From positions 62,001 through 126,000 of the forward strand of contig NZ_BBYG01000015.1 of the NCBI RefSeq assembly GCF_001184025.1: 64,000 nt of DNA. The letters are read 5' to 3'. Position 1 is the first letter of the stretch. Each line of letters opens with the position of its first letter. This DNA is from Streptomyces maremycinicus. Lineage in GTDB: Bacteria; Actinomycetota; Actinomycetes; Streptomycetales; Streptomycetaceae. Under the pieces are notes generated by a model. It worked only from the letters and a program-made list of their open reading frames with translations. It was not told where the DNA came from and searched no databases. A program made the translations under genes and the position numbers. Positions 33,549 to 42,744 of the stretch are shown one piece after another.

Positions 33549-35996
33549 ATGGCACAGGGCACGGTCCAGGTGACGCACACCGGCACATCGAGGTGGCGGC
33601 GCCGCACGGGTGAGTACGCGTCGCTCGCCGCGGCCCTGGAGGCCGCGGCCGAGGGCGATGTCCTCACCATCGCTCCCGGCACGTACCGGGAGAACCTGGT
33701 CGTGGAGCGGTCGGTGACGCTGCGCGGCCCCGAGGGCTCCCCCGGTTCCGTGCGCCTCGCGCCCGTGGACGGCGTGCCGTTGACCGTGCGTGCCTCGGCG
33801 GTGGTCCAGGACCTGCATGTGGAGGGCCAGGACGCGGCCGCGCCCGCGGTGCTCGTCGAGGACGGCACACCCGAGCTGCTGGACCTGCGGATCGTCACCC
33901 GGTCCGCGGCGGGCATCGAGGTACGGGGCGCCGCCCGGCCGACGGTGCGGCGGTGCACCGTCGACAACCCGGCGGGCATCGGCATCGCCGTGGTCGACGG
34001 CGGCGGTGGTGTGTTCGAGGAGTGCGAGGTCGTCGCGGCGGGCCAGGCCGGAGTGGCCGTGCGCGGCGGCGGCCACCCCCGGCTGGAGCGCTGCCGGGTG
34101 CACCACACCTCCGGCGCGGGTCTGAGCGCGACCGGCGACAGCTCCTCCCTGGAGGCGGTGGGCTGCGAGATCTACGAGGTCCGGGGCAGCGGCGTCCAGA
34201 TCACCGCCCGGGCCACCGCGCACCTCACCGACTGCGATGTGCACCGTACGACCTCCGACGGCGTCACGCTCGACACGGACGCCGTGCTCACCCTGGCCGA
34301 CTGCCGTATCCACGACATCCCGGAGAACGCGGTCGACCTGCGCTCCCGTTCCGTCCTGACGCTGACCCGCACGACGGTGCGTCAGTTCGGTCGCAACGGG
34401 CTGTCGGTGTGGGACCCGGGCACCCGGGTGGACGCCAACCAGTGCGAGATCTTCGACAGCACCGGCGACTACCCGGCCGTCTGGGTCAGTGACGGCGCCA
34501 CCGCGGTCCTCGACTCGTGCCGGGTGCACGACGTGCCCGACGCCCTGTTCGTCCTCGACCGGGGATCCCGCGCGGACGTCGTGGACAGCGACCTGTCCCA
34601 GGTGCGCAACACGGCCGTGTCGGTGAGCGACGGGGCGACCGCCCAGCTCGACGACTGCCGGATCCGGGACGCGGCGACCGGCGCGTGGTTCCGCGACCAC
34701 GGCAGCGGCGGCACCCTCAGCAACTGCACCGTGGACAGCACCCAGACCGGCGTGATCGTGACCAAGGGCGCCGACCCCACCGTCGAGCGCTGCACCGTCG
34801 ACTCCCCCGCCGAGGCCGGGTTCTATGTGTCGGCCGGCGGTCGCGGCACGTTCCTGAACTGCCGGGTGACCAACAGCGGCGGCTACGGCTTCCACGTGAT
34901 AGACGGCAGCCGTACGACACTGCGCAAGTGCCGTACGGAGCGCTGCGCGCGCGGCGGTTACGAGTTCGCCGACGCCGGGGCGGACGCCGGCTCGGGCTCC
35001 GGCCCCGTGGTCGAGGACTGCACCAGCGACGAGAGCGCGGGCGTGCGGACCCCCGGAGCCGTCGCGGCGCCGGAGCCGGCGGTGCAGACGACGGCCCAGT
35101 CGCCGGGTCTGCTGGGCCTGGTCCCCGAGCAGCGGGTCACCGCGCCGGAGCCGCAGCGGGCCGCCGGTGAGCCGCAGACATCGGTGCGGACCTCGCAGGA
35201 CGTGCTCGGCGAGCTGGACACGCTGGTGGGCCTGGAGAGCGTCAAGCGCGAGGTGCGGGCCCTCATCGACATGATCGAGGTGGGCCGGCGCCGTCAGCAG
35301 GCGGGGCTCAAGGCGGCCTCCGTCAAGCGCCATCTGGTCTTCACCGGCTCCCCCGGCACCGGCAAGACGACGGTCGCCCGTCTCTACGGCGAGATCCTCG
35401 CCGCCCTGGACGTGCTGGACAAGGGTCATCTCGTCGAGGTGTCCCGCGTCGACCTCGTCGGCGAGCACATCGGCTCGACGGCGATCCGCACCCAGGAGGC
35501 CTTCCAACGGGCGCACGGCGGTGTGCTGTTCATCGATGAGGCGTACGCGCTGTCGCCGGAGGACGCCGGCCGTGACTTCGGCAAGGAGGCCATCGACACC
35601 CTGGTGAAGCTGATGGAGGACCACCGGGACTCCGTGGTGGTGATCGTGGCGGGCTACACGGCGGAGATGGAGCGCTTCCTCTCGGTCAACCCCGGAGTCG
35701 CCTCCCGCTTCTCACGGACCATCACCTTCGGTGACTACGGCCCGGACGAATTGCTGCGGATCGTGGAGCAGCAGGCCGAGGAGCACGAGTACCGGCTCGC
35801 CCCGGGCACCGCGGACGCCCTGCTGAAGTACTTCCGGGAGCTCCCCAAGGGCCCCGCCTTCGGCAACGGGCGTACCGCCCGCCAGACGTTCGAGGCGATG
35901 GTGGAGCGGCACGCGAGCCGGGTCGCCCAGGTGACCGAGCCGAGCACGGACGACCTGACCCTGCTGTTCGCCGAGGACCTCCCCGAGCTGCCCTGA
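33549..35996 (+). CDS. Right-handed beta-helix repeat domain fused to a CbbX/SpoVK-type AAA ATPase
   Basis: 815 residues from ATG 33549. Residues 25-490 are a parallel beta-helix (NosD/pectate-lyase-like) of around twenty coils with recurring patterns such as GAxLxxCxVxxxxxxGVxV, with Cys at regular intervals. An acidic Ala/Pro linker (490-540) leads to an AAA domain with [21 protein letters not shown], Walker [10 protein letters not shown] (about 600), Walker [11 protein letters not shown] (about 659), a sensor NPGVASRF and the C-terminal lid [18 protein letters not shown]. CbbX-type ATPases remodel protein complexes; type VII secretion EccA is a relative. No signal peptide, so the helix is cytosolic. 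The combination suggests a scaffold or polymer-binding unfoldase. Confidence 0.88.
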   Translation: MAQGTVQVTHTGTSRWRRRTGEYASLAAALEAAAEGDVLTIAPGTYRENLVVERSVTLRGPEGSPGSVRLAPVDGVPLTVRASAVVQDLHVEGQDAAAPAVLVEDGTPELLDLRIVTRSAAGIEVRGAARPTVRRCTVDNPAGIGIAVVDGGGGVFEECEVVAAGQAGVAVRGGGHPRLERCRVHHTSGAGLSATGDSSSLEAVGCEIYEVRGSGVQITARATAHLTDCDVHRTTSDGVTLDTDAVLTLADCRIHDIPENAVDLRSRSVLTLTRTTVRQFGRNGLSVWDPGTRVDANQCEIFDSTGDYPAVWVSDGATAVLDSCRVHDVPDALFVLDRGSRADVVDSDLSQVRNTAVSVSDGATAQLDDCRIRDAATGAWFRDHGSGGTLSNCTVDSTQTGVIVTKGADPTVERCTVDSPAEAGFYVSAGGRGTFLNCRVTNSGGYGFHVIDGSRTTLRKCRTERCARGGYEFADAGADAGSGSGPVVEDCTSDESAGVRTPGAVAAPEPAVQTTAQSPGLLGLVPEQRVTAPEPQRAAGEPQTSVRTSQDVLGELDTLVGLESVKREVRALIDMIEVGRRRQQAGLKAASVKRHLVFTGSPGTGKTTVARLYGEILAALDVLDKGHLVEVSRVDLVGEHIGSTAIRTQEAFQRAHGGVLFIDEAYALSPEDAGRDFGKEAIDTLVKLMEDHRDSVVVIVAGYTAEMERFLSVNPGVASRFSRTITFGDYGPDELLRIVEQQAEEHEYRLAPGTADALLKYFRELPKGPAFGNGRTARQTFEAMVERHASRVAQVTEPSTDDLTLLFAEDLPELP

Positions 35997-36001
35997 TCCG
36001 T

Positions 36002-38365
36002 TCAGGTGCGCTGCACGGGCAGTTCGGGCTCCTCCGGTCGCAGCCGTCCCAGCAGCATCTCGCGCTCCTGGGCGAACGCCGGGTCGGCCTGGTAGTCGGA
36101 GTGGCCCAGGACGGGCGCGGGCAGCGGGTGTTCCTCGGTGCGGCCGTACGCGAGCGGGTCCGCGAGGGGCTCGCGGTCCACCTGGGGGCCGCAGTCGTCG
36201 CCGGTCAGCCGGACCGGGCCGCCGATGGGGTCGGTGAGCCGGTACAGGTTGCGCCAGCAGGCGATGTCCTCGTGCAGGGCGGCGAGCGCGGCCGGGCCGA
36301 AGTGGGCCGGGAACCAGCGGCCGTAGAGGCGCTCGATCGGGGAGCCGTAGGTGAGCAGGGCGACGCGTCTGCGGTCGGCGGGTTTCAGCTGCCAGGCCGC
36401 GGCGGCCGCCAGCACGCTGCCCTGGGAGTGACCGGAGATGACCAGTCGTCCGCCGGTGGCGCGGGTCCAGCCGGCCATCCGCCAGGTCAGGTCGGGGACC
36501 GCGCGCTCGGCGTAGCAGGGCGGGGCGAAGGGGTGCGCGGCGCGCGGCCAGAAGGTGCCGACGTCCCAGAGGATGCCGATCGTGCGCCGCGCGGAGGCGT
36601 CCTTGTACGCGCGCCGGCCCCAGGTGACGAAGACGACGAAGCCGAGGCCGATGAGCCAGGAGCCCAGCGCCTGTGCGGTCTGGGCGGCGCCGTGGACGAA
36701 GGGCTGGGCCCCCTCCCCGGCGCGGGCGGGGGTCTTTCCGGTGCCGAAGGCGCCGACGAGCGCCCCGGCGCCCAGGAGCAGGGTCGCGGTGGAGACGACG
36801 GCAACGAGCAGCGGACCGCGGTCGGTGAGCGTGGCCATCGCGCGGGCGCGGGCGATGCGACGGGTACGGCCGGGGTCGCCGGGCCCGATCCCGTACTCCT
36901 GTACCACCGCGTCCTGCTCGGCCCGGGTGAGCAGCCAGGTCCGGCGGCCGAGCAGCGCGCACAGCAGCAGCAGGACGACGAGCAGTACGGGGATCACGGA
37001 CGCCTGCCAGGTCAGGAGCACGGGCGGGCCGTCGAGGAAGGTCCCGGTGCCGTCCAGCCAGTCCGACACCCGCTGCGACACGCCGCCGGACATGACCCCG
37101 CCGAGGGCACAGGCCAGCATCGCCACGGCGGGCCCGCCGAGCCCGCGCAGCGCGCAGCGCTCCTGCTGGGCGCGTTGGACGCGCTCGACGGCGGTGCCGC
37201 CGCGCGCTCGCGCCCGCGCCGGCGCGCGGCGCCGCTCGCGCGGGCAGTCGTGCAGGACGCGGGCGACGGCCGCGAGGGCGATCACCAGGGCGCCCTGGGC
37301 GAGGGCGAGGCCGCCGAAGGTCGCGTCGCCGGGGAGCCGGCCCTCGGAGTGCCAGCCGGGGCGCTCCCATCCGGCGTACACCAGGGTGAGGGCGAGCAGG
37401 ACGAGGGCGGCCGTCGGCAGCCGGTGGACGAGGTGCGCGTCGACACGGCGGTCGAGGCGGTGCTCGCTGCGGCCCCGGCGGCACACCACCCACACCGTGG
37501 CCAGCGCGCCCGCCACGAGGGACGCCTCCAGCAGCCGGCCGAGAGCGTCGAGGAGGGCGGGGCCACCGGGCCTGCGGTCCTCGCGGACGGCCGCCGTGCC
37601 GACCGCCGCGGCCACCGTCAGCAGTCCCGCGGCGGTGTGCGCCGCGCGAAGCCGGGCCACCAGCCGCCGCCCGTACCAGAAACCGGGCCGGCCGAGCGCC
37701 GTGTGACCGGGGCCGTTCTCGGGTTCGGGCGCGCGGTCGAGGGGCTCCTGGGACTCGTACGCCCGCCAGGTGCGGTGGGAGAGGTACCACAGAAGGCCGA
37801 CGAGGGCGGTCGGGACCAGGGCGGCGAGGGCGAGCCGGCGGCCCGGCAGGCTCCACCAGCCGTCGTCGGAGACCGCCGGTGAGAGGAAGCCCAGCCAGGA
37901 GTGACGCTCGGCGCAGGCGGTCGTGCCCGCACACTGCCAGGCGGTGAGGTCGAGGGCGACCTCGCAGGCCGCGGCGACCAGCAGCACCGTCAGGCTCAGC
38001 GCGGCGAGCCGCACGAGCAGCCCGTACAGCCGCACCGCGCGGACGTCCTCCCGTGCGGCGGGACGCATCCAGTGGGCGAGGTTGACGACCATGAACGGCA
38101 GCAGCAGGAGCCACAGGGCACGGGTGCCGTTGCCGGAGGTGAGGTTGGACCACACATAGGCCTCGGGCACCGGCGCGTCGCGGCGGCGGTCGTCGGCGGG
38201 GCCGGTGTCCGCGGTGACGTCGTCGGCACGCCGGAACACGGCCGCCGTGTCGTCGCCGGTGATCCGCACCGTACGCGGATCGTTCAGCATCTTCTCGGGC
38301 GTGGCGCCACCCACGCCGTGGACCAGGAGTTCCAGGGCCGCTCTGTCCGCAGAGGCACGTTCCAC
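36002..38365 (-). CDS. Large polytopic membrane protein with alpha/beta-hydrolase motif
   Basis: 787 residues from GTG 38365 (GGGGGAA at 9 nt); upstream in-frame codons lack a ribosome site. The N-terminal ELLVHGVGGATPEKML resembles the oxyanion strand of lipases. About a dozen membrane helices follow in blocks (roughly 100-620). After them, residues 620-700 hold VISGHSQGSVLAAAAAW, a lipase-type nucleophile elbow (Ser in GHSQGS, near 643), then LTYGSPIERLYGRWFP and ADPLAYGRTEEHPLP. The hydrolase core is thus split by the membrane block, with HGVGG at the N terminus and GHSQGS at the C terminus. Substrate unknown; a membrane lipid or ester is possible. Confidence 0.75.
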   Translation of the reverse strand: MERASADRAALELLVHGVGGATPEKMLNDPRTVRITGDDTAAVFRRADDVTADTGPADDRRRDAPVPEAYVWSNLTSGNGTRALWLLLLPFMVVNLAHWMRPAAREDVRAVRLYGLLVRLAALSLTVLLVAAACEVALDLTAWQCAGTTACAERHSWLGFLSPAVSDDGWWSLPGRRLALAALVPTALVGLLWYLSHRTWRAYESQEPLDRAPEPENGPGHTALGRPGFWYGRRLVARLRAAHTAAGLLTVAAAVGTAAVREDRRPGGPALLDALGRLLEASLVAGALATVWVVCRRGRSEHRLDRRVDAHLVHRLPTAALVLLALTLVYAGWERPGWHSEGRLPGDATFGGLALAQGALVIALAAVARVLHDCPRERRRAPARARARGGTAVERVQRAQQERCALRGLGGPAVAMLACALGGVMSGGVSQRVSDWLDGTGTFLDGPPVLLTWQASVIPVLLVVLLLLCALLGRRTWLLTRAEQDAVVQEYGIGPGDPGRTRRIARARAMATLTDRGPLLVAVVSTATLLLGAGALVGAFGTGKTPARAGEGAQPFVHGAAQTAQALGSWLIGLGFVVFVTWGRRAYKDASARRTIGILWDVGTFWPRAAHPFAPPCYAERAVPDLTWRMAGWTRATGGRLVISGHSQGSVLAAAAAWQLKPADRRRVALLTYGSPIERLYGRWFPAHFGPAALAALHEDIACWRNLYRLTDPIGGPVRLTGDDCGPQVDREPLADPLAYGRTEEHPLPAPVLGHSDYQADPAFAQEREMLLGRLRPEEPELPVQRT

Positions 38366-38646
38366 TGTTCGCACTTCCCCCGTGACACGCCTTCGACATG
38401 TGTCCGTGCGGACATAAGGATCGCCCCTTCGAGGGCTTGATACACCTCCCGTCACGGAACCTCCCCGGAGCGTGTGAGGAACACCCACGCCCCACATGAG
38501 TGGCATGCACGCGTCGGGGTGGTGGACCGGCTGTGAGCAAGCCGTGCGAGGATGGGACGCCCCCGCACCGGCATCGGCGAGAATGGCCTCGTCGCAGCAG
38601 GTGGGCGGGCCTGTCGGACGGGTCGAGGGAAAGGACCGGAGCGTAC

Positions 38647-39477
38647 GTGAGTGAGAATCAGAACCTCCTCGCGGAGCAGCGCCGCGCCCTGATCCTGGAC
38701 GAGGTACGCCGCCGGGGCGGCGTACGGGTCAACGAGCTGACCCGCAAGCTCGGCGTGTCGGACATGACGGTGCGCCGCGACCTCGACGCGCTGGCACGGC
38801 AGGGTGTCCTGGAGAAGGTGCACGGCGGCGCCGTGCCGGTCGTGGAGGCGAGCACCCACGAGCCGGGCTTCGAGGCGAAGTCGGGCCTGGAACTCACCGC
38901 CAAGGAGGACATCGCGAAGGCGGCGGCGGAACTCGTCGCCGCGGGCAGCGCGATCGCACTGTCGGGCGGTACGACGACGTACGCGCTGGCGCACCATCTG
39001 GTGGACGTGCCGGACCTGACCGTGGTGACGAACTCGGTGCGGGTGGCCGATGTCTTCCACGTGGCGCAGCGCGCCTCGGGCCCCCGGCAGGGTGCGGCCA
39101 CGGTCGTGCTGACCGGCGGGGTGCGCACGCCGTCCGACTCGCTGGTGGGTCCGGTCGCCGACCAGGCCATCGCGGCACTCCACTTCGACGTGCTGTTCCT
39201 CGGCGTGCACGGGATATCGGCCGAGGCCGGGCTGTCGACGCCGAACCTCGCGGAGGCCGAGACCAACCGGCGTCTGGTGCAGTCCGCGCGCCGGGTCGTG
39301 GTGGTCGCGGACCACACCAAGTGGGGCGTGGTGGGCCTGAGTTCGTTCGCGGCGCTGGACCAGGTCGACACGCTGGTGACGGACGAGGGACTGCCGGAGG
39401 CGGCCCGGGCGGAGGTCTCCGAGCATCTGCGGCGACTGGTGGTCGCGGGCGAGCCCGGCGAGGGTACAGACATCTGA
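38647..39477 (+). CDS. DeoR/GlpR-family regulator
   Basis: 276 residues from GTG 38647. Winged helix (about 8-62) with RRRGGVRVNELTRKLGVSDMTVRRDLDAL, the DeoR signature (longest literal run here kept short), then the sugar-phosphate-binding DeoR C domain (75-235) with ALSGGTTTYALAHHL, LTVVTNSVRVADVF, VLTGGVRTPSDSLVG and a late VVVVADHTKWG. Repressors of this type sense phosphorylated sugars. A typical sugar kinase or transporter is not adjacent; the next gene encodes an SRPBCC protein 55 nt downstream, so the target may be elsewhere. Confidence 0.9.
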   Translation: MSENQNLLAEQRRALILDEVRRRGGVRVNELTRKLGVSDMTVRRDLDALARQGVLEKVHGGAVPVVEASTHEPGFEAKSGLELTAKEDIAKAAAELVAAGSAIALSGGTTTYALAHHLVDVPDLTVVTNSVRVADVFHVAQRASGPRQGAATVVLTGGVRTPSDSLVGPVADQAIAALHFDVLFLGVHGISAEAGLSTPNLAEAETNRRLVQSARRVVVVADHTKWGVVGLSSFAALDQVDTLVTDEGLPEAARAEVSEHLRRLVVAGEPGEGTDI

Positions 39478-39532
39478 GGGACCCGCGGCTAGGGTGGCGC
39501 ACCCGTTTCCTCGCCATGAGGAGGTTGCGCGC

Positions 39533-40003
39533 ATGGCTCACCGGTTGCGCCCCGAAGGGCTCGCGTTCGTCGAGTCCGCTCCCGTACGGCTGGTTTTCGC
39601 CCGGGAGGTGTCCGCGCCCCCCGAACGCGTCTTCCCCGCCCTGGCCGAGGACGTGTCCGGCTGGGCGGATTGGTTCCCGGCCGTGACGTCGGTCCGGCCC
39701 CTGGACGACGGCGCGGGGCGCGACGTGCGGCTCAGGGGCGGCACCCGTTTCCGGGAGACGGTGCTCGTGGCGAAGGAGCCGGAGGTGTACGCCTACCGCG
39801 TGGACGTGACCAACGTGCCGGGCGTGCGGGCGCTCGTCGAGGAGTGGCGGCTGTCCCCGGCCGGTGCGGGGACGCGGGTGCGGTGGACGTTCGCCGCCGA
39901 CGGCAACGGGGCCTTCCGGGCGGGCCTGCGGCTGGCGCGGGCGGGTCTGGGGCGGTCGTTCCGGGACGCGGTGACGAGGCTGGACCGCCGGCTCGCCCCG
40001 TAA
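39533..40003 (+). CDS. SRPBCC (polyketide cyclase/START-like) protein
   Basis: 156 residues from ATG 39533 (GAGGAG at 6 nt; another ATG at 39516 is out of frame). A helix-grip fold with the START-like opening LVFAREVSAPPERVFPALAEDV, WADWFPAVTSVRPLDDG, VYAYRVDVTNVPGVRALVEEW and a C-terminal helix LARAGLGRSFRDAVTRLDRRL. Such proteins bind hydrophobic ligands; the role is unknown. It follows the DeoR gene by 55 nt and may be co-transcribed. Confidence 0.85.
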   Translation: MAHRLRPEGLAFVESAPVRLVFAREVSAPPERVFPALAEDVSGWADWFPAVTSVRPLDDGAGRDVRLRGGTRFRETVLVAKEPEVYAYRVDVTNVPGVRALVEEWRLSPAGAGTRVRWTFAADGNGAFRAGLRLARAGLGRSFRDAVTRLDRRLAP

Positions 40004-40020
40004 GGCTCCCGGTTCCCGCG

Positions 40021-40046
40021 CCCGGGGACCGGGCCGGGCCCCCGGG
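40021..40046. terminator. Possible stem-loop between SRPBCC and cysteine desulfhydrase genes
   Basis: CCCGGGG pairs with CCCCGGG around a 12-nt GC-rich loop in the 60-nt gap between the convergent stops. Alternative folds are possible, so this is tentative. Confidence 0.35.
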
Positions 40047-40063
40047 GGGACGCGTACCGCGGG

Positions 40064-41188
40064 TCAGGCCGGCCACACGCCGGTGGCCAGCAGCGACTCG
40101 ATCGCGGCGGTGTACGGGGCGATGTCGAGGCCCTGCTCGGCGAGCCAGGCGTCGGAGTAGTACTTGTCGAGGTAGCGGTCGCCCGGGTCGCACAGCAGGG
40201 TGACCACGCTGCCGCGGTGCCCCTCGGCCACCATCTCGGCGACGATCTTCAGCGCGCTCCACAGTCCGGTGCCGGTCGAGCCGCCCGCCTTGCGGCCGAT
40301 GACCCGCTCCAGGGCGCGTACGGCGGCGATGCTGGCCGCGTCCGGGACCTTCATCATCCGGTCGACGGCGCCGGGCACGAAGCTGGGTTCCATGCGGGGC
40401 CGGCCGATGCCCTCGATGCGTGAGCCGCAGTCACAGGTGACGTCCGGATCGCCGGTGGTCCAGCCCTCGAAGAAGCAGGAGTTCTCCGGGTCGGCGACGC
40501 AGATGCGGGTGTCGCGCCGCGTGTAGTGGACGTACCGGGCCAGGGTCGCGGAGGTGCCGCCGGTGCCGGCGGTGGCCACGATCCAGGCGGGCTCCGGGAA
40601 CCGCTCCCATTCCAGTTGGCGGAAGATGGATTCGGCGATGTTGTTGTTCCCGCGCCAGTCCGTGGCCCGTTCGGCGTACGTGAACTGGTCCATGTAGTGA
40701 CCGCCGCTGTCCGCCGCGAGACGGGCGGACTCCTCGTACATCGTGCGGGAGTCGTCGACGAAGTGACACCGGCCGCCGTGGAACTCGATCAGGCGGATCT
40801 TCTCGGCGCTCGTCGTACGCGGCATGACGGCGATGAAGGGCACGCCGATGAGCTTGGCGAAGTACGCCTCGGAGACGGCCGTCGAACCGCTGGACGCCTC
40901 GATCACCGGGCGGCCCGGCCGGATCCAGCCATTGCACAGGCCGTAGAGGAAGAGGGAACGAGCCAGCCGGTGTTTGAGGCTGCCGGTGGGGTGGGTCGAC
41001 TCGTCCTTGAGATACAGGTCGATGCCCCACTTCTCGGGGAGCGGGAAGCGCAGCAGATGCGTGTCGGCCGAGCGGTTGGCGTCGGCCTGGACCTTGCGGA
41101 CGGCTTCTTTCAGCCAGTCGCGATAGGCGGTGTCGCTGCGGTCGACGTCGAGGGTGGCACCGGTCCTGCTGGGCTGAGGGGTGGTCAC
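40064..41188 (-). CDS. cds1: PLP-dependent L-cysteine desulfhydrase, Cds1-type
   Basis: 374 residues. Type II PLP fold; the PLP Lys is probably Lys72 in [13 protein letters not shown], and [17 protein letters not shown] is the phosphate-proximal helix. [16 protein letters not shown] holds the glycine loop, and [13 protein letters not shown] the second PLP-phosphate loop. [15 protein letters not shown] and the CDCG segment are found in the actinobacterial Cds1 branch (M. tuberculosis Rv3684), which releases sulfide, pyruvate and ammonia from cysteine. This would buffer cysteine and produce H2S in the cytoplasm. Upstream lies a 19-bp perfect palindrome and a plausible promoter. Confidence 0.85.
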   Translation of the reverse strand: MTTPQPSRTGATLDVDRSDTAYRDWLKEAVRKVQADANRSADTHLLRFPLPEKWGIDLYLKDESTHPTGSLKHRLARSLFLYGLCNGWIRPGRPVIEASSGSTAVSEAYFAKLIGVPFIAVMPRTTSAEKIRLIEFHGGRCHFVDDSRTMYEESARLAADSGGHYMDQFTYAERATDWRGNNNIAESIFRQLEWERFPEPAWIVATAGTGGTSATLARYVHYTRRDTRICVADPENSCFFEGWTTGDPDVTCDCGSRIEGIGRPRMEPSFVPGAVDRMMKVPDAASIAAVRALERVIGRKAGGSTGTGLWSALKIVAEMVAEGHRGSVVTLLCDPGDRYLDKYYSDAWLAEQGLDIAPYTAAIESLLATGVWPA

Positions 41189-41242
41189 GGCGGGGCTCCT
41201 TGAGGCTGCGCGCCGACGGTGGTCCGCGCGGCCGGCACACCG

Positions 41243-41271
41243 ATCATAATCACCCTCCGCACGCTTCTCAC
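41243..41271 (-). promoter_or_regulatory. Putative promoter of the cysteine desulfhydrase gene
   Basis: On the complement: -35 GTGAGA (41271-41266), 17-nt spacer, -10 TATGAT (41248-41243), giving a leader near 45-50 nt. Confidence 0.45.
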
Positions 41272-41284
41272 CTGCATAAACACA

Positions 41285-41303
41285 CCTTTGAGAGTCTCAA
41301 AGG
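41285..41303. promoter_or_regulatory. Perfect 19-bp palindrome upstream of cds1
   Basis: CCTTTGAGA-G-TCTCAAAGG, with 9-bp perfect arms around one central base. It is about 97 nt upstream of the desulfhydrase start and about 50 nt upstream of its inferred transcription start, the position expected of an activator site. The regulator is not encoded next to it. Confidence 0.7.
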
Positions 41304-41585
41304 CGGCCCTGGGGGGTGGCTTTGGGCGCGCGGGGGCGCATTCCCGCGAATGCTCCGGACGGGTGACGCCGAAGCGTCGTGCGCACTGGTGCTCGACGCC
41401 GGGCGCGGGCAGACTGCACCGGGTCGGGCGAGGGTCCGGACGGGGCGCCGACGCCGGTCCGGACGCGCGTCCCGGTCGGGGGCGCACACTGGATCGAGGA
41501 CGAGTTCGATCACGACGCGGGCTGGATCACGACCCACGCGGGTGCACGGTTCGGCTCGCCCAGCAACGCGAGGGGGCGGGGAGGC
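41304..41585. other. Non-coding part of the 397-nt divergent spacer
   Basis: Between the palindrome and the small gene at 41586 no credible gene is seen; open frames here have no ribosome sites and atypical translations. Confidence 0.45.
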
Positions 41586-41909
41586 ATGGCGGAGCCGGAG
41601 TTCACGGCTACGGGCGTGCGCATCGGCAAGCGGCTGCGTTCGCTCACCCGAGCCGGACAGGTCCGGATCAGCGACGGCAGGCTGGAACTGCTGACCAGCT
41701 ACGGCAGCGAGATCGACAGCGCGCCTGTGCAGGCGGTCCGCGCCTCCCGGCCCTGGTTCGCGCCGGAGGACCGGGCACTGGCCGATCTCAACGGCAAGCG
41801 CTACCTGTTGACCCTCGGGGACCACGACCCGGCGCCGGGCGAACCGGGACCGCCCGCGGCGCGCCGCTTCATCGAGGCCGTGCGCAGGGCGGCGGGGCGC
41901 GGCGACTGA
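41586..41909 (+). CDS. Conserved hypothetical small protein
   Basis: 107 residues from ATG 41586 (GGGGAGG at 2-6 nt). The core GQVRISDGRLELLTSYGSEID followed by alternating strands and ALADLNGKRYLLTLGDHD suggests a beta-rich fold, perhaps PH-like, ending in a helix RRFIEAVRRAAG. No membrane helix or signal. I do not recognise the family with confidence. It stands between cds1 (divergent) and the RsbW-like gene. Confidence 0.6.
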   Translation: MAEPEFTATGVRIGKRLRSLTRAGQVRISDGRLELLTSYGSEIDSAPVQAVRASRPWFAPEDRALADLNGKRYLLTLGDHDPAPGEPGPPAARRFIEAVRRAAGRGD

Positions 41910-42122
41910 GCCTGCGCCGATGAGGCCGGACGGGTGGCGGGCGCCACGCGAGTTGCGGCACCGCGGCCCCTGCGCCACTCTGGTCTCACGTCACTCTGGG
42001 TTTACCGGCGATAACGCTGCGAACCAGCCCGCCGGCCACGACAGCAGGCGGCCGCCTTGCGCAGACGCCCTGCTCGATCCGAATCCCGTGTTCTTCCGGA
42101 CCTAAGTCGGGGAGTCGCAGCC

Positions 42123-42659
42123 GTGATCACCAACCCGAACAGGCACTGCACGGTCGAGCTTCAGGCCCTGCCGTCGCGGATCGGCCAGGTCCGCAGAATC
42201 GTATCGGCGCAGTTGCGCTACTGGCACATGGATCCGCTCATAGACCGCGCCGCGCTCGGTGTGACGGAGCTGTTGACCAACGTCCACCTGCACGCGCAGC
42301 CCGACAAGACGTGTGTCGTGGAGATGGAGCTGCTGCTCGACCGGCTCACCGTCTCCGTGCGCGACCGCGACCCGCGGCTGCCGGTCATGGGGGTCGTCGA
42401 CGACGAGGCCCTGACCACCTGCGGGCGTGGCCTGGCCATGGTGGCGGCCGTGAGCGAGAGCTGGGGCGCCCGGCCGGACGGCGAGTCCGGCAAGGTCGTG
42501 TGGTTCACGCTGCCGGCCCCGGTCGTCACACGTGAGCTGTCGGCGCGCCCGCCGCGCCGTACGCCCCGGGAGCAGGTCCCGCCGCGGTTCACGGAGGTCG
42601 TCCCCGTCGACGACCTGCGGCCCGCACATGCCCCCGCCCGGTCGGCCGTCGTCGGCTGA
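42123..42659 (+). CDS. RsbW-like ATP-binding protein (HATPase_c_2)
   Basis: 178 residues from GTG 42123 (GGGGAG at 8 nt). A single GHKL domain: N box ALGVTELLTNVHLHAQ, G1-like VRDRDPRLPV and G2 TCGRGLAMVAAVSESWG. Free-standing proteins of this type in Streptomyces are anti-sigma factors or kinases of STAS proteins, acting together with PP2C phosphatases like the two in this window. The C-terminal 40 residues (Arg/Pro-rich) are disordered. No sigma factor or STAS gene is adjacent. Confidence 0.88.
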   Translation: MITNPNRHCTVELQALPSRIGQVRRIVSAQLRYWHMDPLIDRAALGVTELLTNVHLHAQPDKTCVVEMELLLDRLTVSVRDRDPRLPVMGVVDDEALTTCGRGLAMVAAVSESWGARPDGESGKVVWFTLPAPVVTRELSARPPRRTPREQVPPRFTEVVPVDDLRPAHAPARSAVVG

Positions 42660-42676
42660 CCGGGCGGTGACGTCAC

Positions 42677-42724
42677 CTCCCGGGGCGCGGGTCGTCCCGG
42701 ACCACGGTGCCCCGTCCCCGGGAG
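42677..42724. terminator. Long stem-loop between convergent genes
   Basis: CTCCCGGGG and CCCCGGGAG pair over 9 bp around a 30-nt loop, between the RsbW-like gene and the ABC permease gene. Confidence 0.55.
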
Positions 42725-42744
42725 ATACGCCGCTCAGGTGTACG

